The notes under the pieces were generated by a model that did not search any database, had not been told where the DNA came from, and saw only the letters and a program-made list of their open reading frames with translations. A DNA stretch of 64,000 nt, taken from positions 3,162,001 through 3,226,000 of the forward strand of contig NZ_JARUBN010000001.1 of assembly GCF_029626265.1 (NCBI RefSeq). The letters run 5' to 3'. Made by a program: the position numbers and the translations under genes. Of the stretch, positions 8,400 through 15,757 are shown in pieces. The DNA is from Micromonospora sp. WMMD1102. Lineage in GTDB: Bacteria > Actinomycetota > Actinomycetes > Mycobacteriales > Micromonosporaceae. Numbering within the stretch: the first letter of the stretch is position 1; each line of letters opens with the position of its first letter.

Positions 8400-9514
8400 C
8401 CCACGTTTCCCCAGCTCAACCCGCCTTCTCGCGGACTAGCCAACCATCTGATCTGTGGAACCCGGGACTCCTGCTCGGCCTCCAGCATCACCGCGACCGC
8501 GGCGGCCAGCTTGCTGGCGTCTTTGCTGACCCGCGGATAACGCTTGACCTTCTCCGCCGCTGACTGCCGCTCGGCCCGCGCCAACAACTCGTTGGTCATG
8601 ATGACGTCGAACAGTTCGAGGGCGTCGTCGGTGGATTTGGCCTCCAGCCACACCACCGTCGTCAGCAGAATGCCCAGCTTGCGGGCGTAGGTCTTGTCCC
8701 GCAGGGTGGTCGCGGTGGCCTCCCGCCCGTACCTGGACAGCTCGATCACCCGCCGCAGCGGCACCACCGATAGATCCACCTCGCCCAGTCCGATACCGGC
8801 CACCGCGGCGACCCGCAACAACGCGGCGACCAGTGCCTTGGCCGTGGTGTCCTTCTGTCCGGTCCGCAACCGCTCCAGCGGCGAGACCCGCTCACCCTCG
8901 GGCACGTCGAGCAACTTCAGCAGCAGCCTGGCCTGCTCAGCGGTGATCAGACCTAGCAGCGTGTCGAACAGCCGCTTGTCCACCGCGGTCACCACCTCAC
9001 CGACCAGCCTTTCCAGGGTGCTCACCGCCGGGAGCAGCACCTGCCGGTTGCGCAGCCACTCCACCGCGCAGTCGAAGATGGTGTTACGGCCATCGCCGGT
9101 CGTCCACGACCGGCGATCCACATGCAGCTTCAATGCCTCACGAAAATCAGCGAAGTCATGCCAGCCATCGACATGCTGGATCTCCCACCGGTGCTCCAGG
9201 CGCGTCTTGTCCCGCCTGAGGTACGCCTTCGCCACCGACGCATCCTCAATCCCCAGCTGGGCGGCCACGTACTCCATGACCGCCACCGGGACGTCGATGG
9301 GATTGGCCAGGAAGGTACCGAGGAAACGAACCGTTGTCAGCTGGAGCGCGAACCCGAGCCTTGTTGCATCGTCACGCCGCTTGGCGACCAGCTTCCGGTC
9401 CCCGTCGTCAAGGAAGAAGAACCGCTCCAGCTCCATGTCGCTCGGCGGTGCGCCGAACTTTCCGTAGAGCTCGATCTGCGCGGCGGTTAGGAAATCTTCC
9501 TCATCTTCCGACAT
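8400..9514 (-). pseudogene. tnpA: Tn3-family transposase, N-terminal part only
   Basis: The ATG at 9514 starts [20 protein letters not shown], followed by [20 protein letters not shown] and [18 protein letters not shown], the typical Tn3 TnpA N-terminal (DUF4158) region. Homology-like sequence continues to VMLEAEQESRVPQ (about residue 355, near 8450), then a non-family tail reads to a stop at 8372. Full TnpA is about 1,000 aa, so the whole DDE catalytic domain is missing. The junction lies next to the nested IS. Confidence 0.9.
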
Positions 9515-9580
9515 GCCACGGAAACATACGCAAACTCACCCATGATCACTTACCGGGCCGGTTGACAAGGAGCGCAGCCG

Positions 9581-9618
9581 GCTACCGCCGTTTTTTACAA
9601 GATCAGGCGTCAAGGGCC
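9581..9618 (-). repeat. Right terminal inverted repeat of the Tn3-family transposon
   Basis: A 38-bp repeat, perfect complement of 4572-4609, followed directly by the second TTGAC copy (9619-9623). Confidence 0.95.
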
Positions 9619-10062
9619 TTGACCAACGCGGTGGCGTTGGCGGAGGGGCTGTCGCGCCGGGGCGTACGGCTGGTGACCGGGGGTACCGACAACCACCTGC
9701 TGCTGCTGGACGTGTCGGCGTACGGGCTGACCGGGCGGCAGGCGGAGGCGGCACTGCTGGACGCCGGCATCGTGACGAACCGGAACTCGGTGCCCCGGGA
9801 CCCGAACGGCGCCTGGTACACCTCGGGGATCCGGCTCGGCACTCCGGCGTTGACGAGCCGGGGGCTCGGCACGGCGGAGATGGACGAGATCGCCGGGCTG
9901 CTGCACACGGTGTTGACCGAGACCCGGCCGGGGACCGGGCCGGACGGCACCCCGTCCAAGGCGCGGTACGTGCTGGATCAGGCGGTGGCGAAGCGGGTCG
10001 CCGGGCAGGCCGCCGACCTGCTGGCGGACCATCCGCTGTATCCGACGGTCGACCTGGGCTGA
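9619..10062 (+). pseudogene. glyA: glyA, 3' fragment
   Basis: From the transposon boundary the frame reads [60 protein letters not shown] and [20 protein letters not shown], ending TVDLG. This is the complete SHMT C-terminal domain, with the conserved NHL and G(I)R.GTPA motifs. It has no start of its own. Confidence 0.92.
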
Positions 10063-10083
10063 TCCCGACCGGGTGCCGGGTGG

Positions 10084-10116
10084 GCGGGTGCCGGCCCGGG
10101 TGGGGCCGGCACCCGC
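10084..10116 (+). terminator. GC-rich hairpin downstream of glyA
   Basis: A perfect 13-bp stem, GCGGGTGCCGGCC (10084-10096) with its complement (10104-10116) around a 7-nt loop, follows the glyA stop by 21 bp. There is no U tract, which is common for actinomycete terminators. Confidence 0.55.
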
Positions 10117-10202
10117 CGGCGGCGGCGTTCGACGCCGGGACACGGGCCGACTGGTTCAGCCCGGCGTCGTCGTTGCCGGTTCGGAGTGCCGGGGGTGGCC
10201 GT

Positions 10203-11072
10203 TCAGCCGGGCGTCGTAGCCGCTCCGGCTTCGGCGCCACCGGAGGAGCGTTCGCGGGCTTCGGCGAGGTCGGCTTCGGTCGGGTCGTCGTCCTGGGTCA
10301 GGTTCCGCCGCCAGTAGCCGGTGAAGTCGACCGACCGTTTCGGCAGTCCCCGGTCGTCGACGAGGTGCCGGCGCAGGGCGCGTACGGTGCCGGCCTCGCC
10401 GGCCAGCCAGGCGTGCACCGTGCCGGCCGGGAAGGTGGCGGCCCGGACGGCGTCGAGCAGCCGGACGGTGGGCGTCCCGTCGCGGTGCGACCAGTGCACG
10501 GTGACCTCGGCCCGGGTGTCGAAGTGCTGCTCTTCGGCCCGGTCCGGGATCTCGACGAAGGCGTGCGCGCGGGTGCCGGCGGGCAGCGCCTCGACGATGG
10601 TGCCGATCGCCGGCAGGGCCGACTCGTCGCCGGCCAGCAGCATCCAGTCGGTGCCGCCGAGCGGGACCGGGCGGGCGAAGACCGCCGACGGGCCGAACAT
10701 GCCGAGGATGTCGCCGGGGGCCGCGGAGGCGGCCCAGCGGGTGGCCGGGCCGGCGTTGCGGTGCAGGGCGAAGTCGATGTCGATCAGGTTGCCGTGCGGG
10801 TGGTGTGCCCGGATGGTGTAGCTGCGGGTCCACGGGCGCACGGGTTCGGGGATCTCGGCGAAGCCGGCGTACCAGCGCCAGAGGTCGGGGTCGGGTTCGG
10901 GGAGCCGGGGGCGGTGTTGCCCGGGTCTGGGGAAGTAGAGCTTCACCTGTTGGTCGGGGCCGTCGAGGCGCAGGTCGGCGAGGTCGTCGCCGGTGAAGGT
11001 GATCCGGGCCATCCGTGGCGTGATCCGGGTGGTGTCGGCGACCCGGATGATCCGGATCGGGAGCTGTCCCAT
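10203..11072 (-). CDS. Siderophore-interacting protein (FAD-dependent ferric-siderophore reductase family)
   Basis: This is a 289-aa ViuB/SIP-type protein. The N-terminal FAD-binding barrel contains RITFTGDDLADLRLDGPDQQ and the FAD motif RSYTIRAHH. It is followed by PGDILGMFGPSAVF and an NADPH-binding half with MLLAGDESALPAIGTIVEAL. The family ends in HAWLAGEAGTVRALRRHL and GYWRRNL, both present. It releases iron from siderophores in the cytoplasm. The ATG at 11072 was chosen because GGAGG lies about 8 nt upstream. An inverted repeat (11124-11143) in the upstream region may be its operator. Confidence 0.9.
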   Translation of the reverse strand: MGQLPIRIIRVADTTRITPRMARITFTGDDLADLRLDGPDQQVKLYFPRPGQHRPRLPEPDPDLWRWYAGFAEIPEPVRPWTRSYTIRAHHPHGNLIDIDFALHRNAGPATRWAASAAPGDILGMFGPSAVFARPVPLGGTDWMLLAGDESALPAIGTIVEALPAGTRAHAFVEIPDRAEEQHFDTRAEVTVHWSHRDGTPTVRLLDAVRAATFPAGTVHAWLAGEAGTVRALRRHLVDDRGLPKRSVDFTGYWRRNLTQDDDPTEADLAEARERSSGGAEAGAATTPG

Positions 11073-11123
11073 CGGGGCCTCCGTGCGGGTAACCAGAAGT
11101 CGATGCCCTGTGTGAGCCTTTCG

Positions 11124-11143
11124 CTTCAATTGTTTCATTGAAG
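11124..11143 (+). promoter_or_regulatory. Inverted repeat upstream of the siderophore-interacting protein gene
   Basis: CTTCAAT and ATTGAAG flank a 6-nt spacer, an AT-rich dyad in otherwise GC-rich DNA about 50 bp upstream of the start. This suggests a repressor operator. It does not match the usual TTAGGTTAGGCTAACCTAA IdeR/DmdR box, so the regulator is unknown. Confidence 0.45.
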
Positions 11144-11236
11144 TCCACGGTGAGGCTTTGGTGACGGTGCCGCCTGTGCGGGGCTGCTCTGGTTCCCGGG
11201 AAGTCTCAAGTCCCGGCTGATGCCGGCGGGTGCCGG

Positions 11237-12232
11237 TCAGCGGGGGATGTTGCCGACCCCGATCCGCTTGCGGAACACCCCGTAGGTCCAGCCCTGGTAG
11301 CCGAGGACGACGGGGGTGAACAGGGCGGCCACCCAGGTCATCATGGTGAGGGTGTAGGGGCTGGAGGCGGCGTTGTGGATGGTGAGGGTGCCGGCCGGGT
11401 CGGCGGTGGAGGGCAGCACGGTCGGGAAGAGCGCGGCGAATGCGGTGGCGACGGTCAGCCCGATCGCGGCGGCGGTGCCGGTGAAGGCCCAGCCCTCCCG
11501 GCGTACCCGGGTGGCGGCCAGGGTGCCGGCCAGGGCGATTCCGGCGGCGGCGGCGAGCGCGACGGCGGCCGGGGTGTGCCGGAGGGTGAGGCTGGCGGCC
11601 AGGAACGCGGCGGTGACGGCGGCGGTGACCCCGGCGGCCCGGGCGGCGAGCCGGCCGGCCCGGACCCGGATCTCACCGGTGGTCTTCAGCGCCAGGAAGA
11701 CGGCGCCGTGCGTGACGAACAGCGCCGTCGTGGTCGCCCCGCCGAGCAGCGCGTACGGGTGGAGCAGGTCGAGCAGCCCGCCGGTGTGGTCGCCCCGGGC
11801 GTCCAGCGGTACGCCGCGCAGCAGGTTGCCGAGCACCACTCCCCAGAGGGCGGCCGGGAGCAGGGAGCCGAGGAAGATGGCGAGGTCCCAGCGGGCCTTC
11901 CAGCGCGGTTCGGGGCGCTTGTGGCGGTACTCGAAGGCGACCCCCCGGAAGATCAGGGCGAGCAGGACGAGCAGGAACGGCAGGTAGAAGCCGGAGAGCA
12001 GGCTGGCGTACCAGGCCGGGAAGGCGGCGAAGAGGCCGCCGACGGCGGTGATCAGCCAGACCTCGTTGCCGTCCCAGACCGGCCCGATGGTGTTGATCAG
12101 CACCCGGCGTTCCCGGTCGTCGCGGCCGAGCACCGGCAGTAGGATGCCGACGCCGAAGTCGAAGCCCTCCAGGACGAAGTAGCCGGTGAAGAGGACGGCG
12201 ATGAGCAGGAACCAGACGGTGGGCAGGTCCAC
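11237..12232 (-). CDS. cydB: Cytochrome bd ubiquinol oxidase subunit II
   Basis: This 331-aa polytopic membrane protein begins MDLPTVWFLLIAVLFTGYFV and continues LEGFDFGVGILLPVLGRDD, the canonical CydB N-terminus. IGPVWDGNEVWLITA and GALFAAFP-like sequence follow. About eight to nine transmembrane helices are visible. With CydA it forms the bd-type terminal oxidase that reduces O2 with quinol under low oxygen. It is encoded 51 bp downstream of cydA on the same strand. No cydCD genes are in the window. Confidence 0.95.
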   Translation of the reverse strand: MDLPTVWFLLIAVLFTGYFVLEGFDFGVGILLPVLGRDDRERRVLINTIGPVWDGNEVWLITAVGGLFAAFPAWYASLLSGFYLPFLLVLLALIFRGVAFEYRHKRPEPRWKARWDLAIFLGSLLPAALWGVVLGNLLRGVPLDARGDHTGGLLDLLHPYALLGGATTTALFVTHGAVFLALKTTGEIRVRAGRLAARAAGVTAAVTAAFLAASLTLRHTPAAVALAAAAGIALAGTLAATRVRREGWAFTGTAAAIGLTVATAFAALFPTVLPSTADPAGTLTIHNAASSPYTLTMMTWVAALFTPVVLGYQGWTYGVFRKRIGVGNIPR

Positions 12233-12283
12233 GGTGGACTCCGGTCGGGTGTGGGTTGTCGGCTGGCTGGCTGTCGGCAGGGG

Positions 12284-13774
12284 TCAGTAGGCGAAGGCGA
12301 GCGGGCGGTTCTCGTCGTCGGTGTCGGTGTCGGTGTCGGCTTCGGGCTGCGGCGGTGGGCTGGTGTCGGGCAGGCCGGCGCGGGCGTACCGGATCAACAG
12401 CCGGACCTCGACGACGGCGAGGGTGGCGTAGACCAGGGTGAAGGCGGTGAACGAGGTGAGCACCTCGGCCAGGGAGACGCTGCGGGAGACGCCGTCGCGG
12501 GTGAGCATCTCGCCGAAGACGACCCACGGCTGCCGGCCCATCTCCGTGAAGATCCAGCCGAAGCAGTTCGCGGCCAGTGGCAGGACCGGCATGACCAGGC
12601 CGGCCCGGAGCAGCCAGCGGGAGTTCGGGGTGCGGTCGCGGCGGTGCGTCCAGAGCACCAGGGCGGCGATCGCGGCGGCGGCCAACCCGAAGCCGATCAT
12701 GAATCGGAAGCTCCAGTAGGTGACCGGGATGACCGGGGTGTAGCTGCCGGGGCCGTACTCGGCGACGTACTGGGCCTGGAGGTCGTTGATCCCCCGGACC
12801 TCGCCGTTCGGGTCACCGGTGCCGAGCACCGAGAGCAGGTACGGGATCTTGAGGGCGAAGAGTTCCCGGCTGCCGTCCAGGCTGCCGACGGTGAACACGG
12901 AGAGCGAGGCGGGTGCCTCGGTGTCGTAGAGCGCCTCGGCGGCGGCCATCTTCATCGGCTGCACCTGCGTCATGATCTTGCCTTGCAGGTCGCCGGTGAT
13001 CACTACGGCGACCGCGGCGGCGAGGGTGACCCAGGCGCCGAACCGGGCGGCGAACCGGAACGCGGCGCGGTCCTCCCCCGCCGCGGCGTCGACCCGGTCC
13101 TCCGCCGCGCCGGCCCGGCCGGTGTCGTCGGCGGTGGCCTCTCCGGCGGGGCGGCGCAGGTGCCAGACGGCGACCGCGACCATCAGCGACCCGGCGACCA
13201 GGAAGCAGCCGGCGATGGTGTGCGGGAAGGTGACCAGGGTGACCTTGTTGGTGAGTACGGCGACGATGTCGGTGAGTTCGGCGCGGCCGGTGTCGGGGTT
13301 GATCCGGTAGCCGACCGGGTTCTGCATCCAGGAGTTCGCGGCCAGGATGAAGTACGCGCTGAGGGTCGAGCCGAGCGCGGCGGCCCAGATGGTCGCCAGG
13401 TGAATCCGCCGGGGCAGCCGGTCCCAGCCGAAGATCCAGAGGCCGAGGAAGGTGGATTCGAGGAAGAACGCGAGCAGGGCCTCGATCGCCAGCGGGGCGC
13501 CGAAGACGTCGCCGACGAAGCGGGAGTAGTCGCTCCAGTTCATCCCGAACTGGAACTCCTGCACGATGCCGGTGACCACGCCCATGGCGAAGTTGATCAG
13601 GAAGAGCTTGCCGTAGAACTTGGTCAGCCGCAGGTAGCGCTGCTCCCCCGTACGGTGCCAGCGGGTCTGCAGGATCGCGACGAGTACCGACAGCCCGATG
13701 GTCAGCGGCACGAAGAGGAAGTGGTAGACGGTGGTGACACCGAACTGCCATCGGGCGACGTCGAGCGCGTCCAC
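12284..13774 (-). CDS. cydA: Cytochrome bd ubiquinol oxidase subunit I
   Basis: This 496-aa membrane protein binds the haems and quinol. It opens MDALDVARWQFGVTTVYHFL, with the conserved axial His in TVYHFLFVPLTIG. FGMNWSDYSRFVGDVFGAPL, LEALLAFFLEST-type and NSWMQNPVG motifs are typical. The GRQPWVVFGEMLT segment is the conserved quinol-site region. The short Q-loop fits the actinobacterial class. It starts with GTG. The promoter contains a perfect 11-bp dyad at 13788-13814. Confidence 0.95.
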   Translation of the reverse strand: MDALDVARWQFGVTTVYHFLFVPLTIGLSVLVAILQTRWHRTGEQRYLRLTKFYGKLFLINFAMGVVTGIVQEFQFGMNWSDYSRFVGDVFGAPLAIEALLAFFLESTFLGLWIFGWDRLPRRIHLATIWAAALGSTLSAYFILAANSWMQNPVGYRINPDTGRAELTDIVAVLTNKVTLVTFPHTIAGCFLVAGSLMVAVAVWHLRRPAGEATADDTGRAGAAEDRVDAAAGEDRAAFRFAARFGAWVTLAAAVAVVITGDLQGKIMTQVQPMKMAAAEALYDTEAPASLSVFTVGSLDGSRELFALKIPYLLSVLGTGDPNGEVRGINDLQAQYVAEYGPGSYTPVIPVTYWSFRFMIGFGLAAAAIAALVLWTHRRDRTPNSRWLLRAGLVMPVLPLAANCFGWIFTEMGRQPWVVFGEMLTRDGVSRSVSLAEVLTSFTAFTLVYATLAVVEVRLLIRYARAGLPDTSPPPQPEADTDTDTDDENRPLAFAY

Positions 13775-13787
13775 GGAATCCCCCCAG

Positions 13788-13814
13788 GTATTTACTACCG
13801 GACGTAGTAAATAC
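13788..13814 (+). promoter_or_regulatory. Perfect dyad operator candidate in the cydAB promoter
   Basis: GTATTTACTAC and its complement GTAGTAAATAC flank CGGAC, 14 bp upstream of the cydA start. A further TACTAC (13813-13818) and GTCGTAG follow. The TACTA/TAGTA core resembles sites bound by BlaI/MecI-type repressors, and it does not look like a Rex box. A role in oxygen or redox control of cydAB is inferred. Confidence 0.6.
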
Positions 13815-13923
13815 TACCTGCCGTCGTAGACACTCGCGCTGGGAGGTGGATCACGTCCCCGGACGGCCACGCCCTCGGCCCCGGCCGTCCGGGACGGCCC
13901 GCCCGTGCGACGATCGAGCGCTG

Positions 13924-14715
13924 ATGGAGACCACCACCGCCCGACCCTGGCGCGCCCCTCGCTTCTGGCTCTTCCTCCAGGTACTCGCCCGAGGCGTGGT
14001 CGGGCTGCTCGCCCGGCTGCGGGTCAGCGGCGACGTGCCGGACGAGCTGCGGCACGGCCCGCTGATCCTGGCCGCCAACCACATCAACCCGTTCGACCCG
14101 GTGGTGCTGACCGCCGCCTGCCGGGTACGCCGGATCGCCCCCCGGATCATGGCCACCGGCGGAGTGTTCCGGGCCCCGGTCGTCGGCGCCGCGATGCGGG
14201 CCAGCGGACACATCCGGGTCGACCGGCGTACCCCGAGCGTCGGAGTCGCCCTGGAGCAGGCCGCGGCGGCGGTCACCCGCGGCTCGGTGGTGCTCGTCTA
14301 TCCCGAGGGGCGGATAGGGCTCGACCCCGGCATGTGGCCCGAACGGGGCAAGACCGGCACGGCCCGGCTCGCCTTCGCCAGCGGCGCCACAGTGGTGCCG
14401 GTCGCCCAGTGGGGCGCCCACGAGGTCCTCCCGTACACGGCACCGGCCGGGATGCTCCGGGCGGTCGCCAGGGCGATCCTGCGCCGACCGGTGATCCGGG
14501 TGCACTTCGGCCCGCCCGTCGACCTGGCCGGCATCGACCCGACCAGCCCCGGCGCCGCCGCCCGGGCCACCGAGAAGATCATCGAGGCGCTCACCGTCGC
14601 CCTGGTGCCGCTGCGCCCGGACGAACCCGGCCTGCCCCGGCACGTCGACGCGACCCGACCGACGGAGACCCGCCGGCAGCACCGGCGCAGCCGCCCCGAC
14701 GGCTCGACGTCCTGA
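13924..14715 (+). CDS. PlsC-type 1-acyl-glycerol-3-phosphate acyltransferase family protein
   Basis: This 263-aa lysophospholipid acyltransferase contains motif I NHINPFD (NHx4D, catalytic His/Asp), a motif II-like GVFRAPVVG region and motif III VYPEGRIG. A hydrophobic N-terminal stretch (FWLFLQVLARGVVGLL) probably associates with the membrane. It would acylate lysophosphatidic acid or a related glycerolipid. The ATG at 13924 (METTTARPWRAP) is preferred over an upstream in-frame start because the preceding codons are low-complexity. It is divergent from cydAB. Confidence 0.88.
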   Translation: METTTARPWRAPRFWLFLQVLARGVVGLLARLRVSGDVPDELRHGPLILAANHINPFDPVVLTAACRVRRIAPRIMATGGVFRAPVVGAAMRASGHIRVDRRTPSVGVALEQAAAAVTRGSVVLVYPEGRIGLDPGMWPERGKTGTARLAFASGATVVPVAQWGAHEVLPYTAPAGMLRAVARAILRRPVIRVHFGPPVDLAGIDPTSPGAAARATEKIIEALTVALVPLRPDEPGLPRHVDATRPTETRRQHRRSRPDGSTS

Positions 14716-14774
14716 CGGCTCGACGCCCCTGACACCGCGACCGTCCGGTCGCGGACCGCCGACGGTCCGTCAGG

Positions 14775-15137
14775 TCAGTGCCGGGTAGCCGCCCCGTCAG
14801 GTCTACCGGAAGGCAACTGCCGCACGTCGCCAACGGGGGCGGAGGTCACCGACCCGGCGCGGGCCGTCCGGCGTTTCTGCACCAGCCGGGTCAGGTAGAG
14901 CAGGGCACCGGTCAGTACGCCGATGTCGTCGAGGTAGATCGGATCGGGCAGCAGGTCGACCGGCAGCACCGTGTAGGCCAACGCGCCGTAGAACGCCACC
15001 TTGCCGCCGGCACCCAGCTCGCCGAGCAGCTTGCGGGTACGCAGCACCCTGATCACGAGTACGACGGCGCCGGCCAGCGTGGCGACCGCCACGATGCCAC
15101 CCAGCACCAGGATCAGAGTCCACGCCTCCTGGGACAT
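14775..15137 (-). CDS. DUF1232 family (YkvA-like) membrane protein
   Basis: This 120-aa protein has one N-terminal transmembrane helix (LILVLGGIVAVATLAGAVVL). The DUF1232 signature follows: GGKVAFYGALAYTVLPVDLL then PDPIYLDDIGVLTGALLYL. The short basic C-terminal tail is probably cytoplasmic. The family's function is unknown. It is convergent with the acyltransferase gene. Confidence 0.85.
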   Translation of the reverse strand: MSQEAWTLILVLGGIVAVATLAGAVVLVIRVLRTRKLLGELGAGGKVAFYGALAYTVLPVDLLPDPIYLDDIGVLTGALLYLTRLVQKRRTARAGSVTSAPVGDVRQLPSGRPDGAATRH

Positions 15138-15204
15138 GCCGTAACGGTAACCCGGCAGCTCCCCCGCCGCCCGCTGGGTGGCAGCCTGGAATCGCGCAGT
15201 CGGG

Positions 15205-15738
15205 TCAGTCGGCGGAGCGGCGTTGCCGCAGGTAGGCGAGGACCGCCTCGCGGGTGGTCCGCACCCCGAGCGCCTCGCGGGCCTGGGCGATCCGCCGGTT
15301 CGCGGTACGCAGCGACAGGAACTCCGCCGCCGCGGCGGCCGCGATGGTCTCGCCGTCGGCGAGTCGTTCCAGCAGCGCCCGCTGCTCCGGGATCAGCCGG
15401 TCCACCGCCGACTCGGCGTCGGACTCCGGCAGGTCGTCGGGGTCCCGGTGCACCGGACCGAGCCGGCTCAGGTCGTCGACCAGCGCCCGGCCCAGCTCGC
15501 CGGCCGAATCCACGATGGCCACCAGTCCAGCGCCCCGGGCGGCGGCCAGCACCGCGAGCCGGACCGTCTCGGCGTCGGGCACCCGCCCGAACAGCACCAG
15601 CCGGGCCGCGGCCAGGTCCCAGCCCGGCTCGGCGACGGCGAAGCCCTCCCGGGTCGACCACCCGTCCCGGGCCAACCGGCGCAGCACCGTGGTGGCCTCC
15701 GTCGCCGACGGTACGACGTAGCGCGGCGGGTCGGTCAT
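15205..15738 (-). CDS. LuxR-type HTH protein in the LAL-regulator operon
   Basis: This 177-aa protein has a C-terminal helix-turn-helix resembling LuxR/sigma-4 domains (LERLADGETIAAAAAAEFLS then LRTANRRIAQAREALGVRTT). The N-terminal about 100 residues (RLVLFGRVPDAETVRLAVLA) do not match a receiver with its phosphorylatable Asp. It lies 19 bp downstream of the large LAL regulator on the same strand, so the two are likely co-transcribed. It may be a companion regulator; no target is evident. Confidence 0.65.
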   Translation of the reverse strand: MTDPPRYVVPSATEATTVLRRLARDGWSTREGFAVAEPGWDLAAARLVLFGRVPDAETVRLAVLAAARGAGLVAIVDSAGELGRALVDDLSRLGPVHRDPDDLPESDAESAVDRLIPEQRALLERLADGETIAAAAAAEFLSLRTANRRIAQAREALGVRTTREAVLAYLRQRRSAD

Positions 15739-15757
15739 CGCTCACCTCCAGCACCAG

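Larger units (their letters stand above)
4572..9618. mobile_element. Tn3-family transposon with truncated transposase, inserted in glyA
   Basis: The 5,047-bp element has perfect 38-bp terminal inverted repeats (4572-4609 and 9581-9618, beginning GGCCCTTGACGCC). It is flanked by 5-bp duplications TTGAC at 4567-4571 and 9619-9623, the hallmark of Tn3-family transposition. Deleting it with one TTGAC rejoins glyA in frame ([14 protein letters not shown]). Contents from left to right: serine resolvase, a res-like region, a cargo gene, a nested IS4/IS1634-type transposase gene, and the first third of tnpA. With the tnpA catalytic domain missing, the element could move only with help in trans. Confidence 0.93.

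Noticed and set aside
12251..13807. 518-codon plus-strand ORF opposite cydA
   Set aside because: Antisense GC shadow; the minus strand encodes unmistakable CydA.
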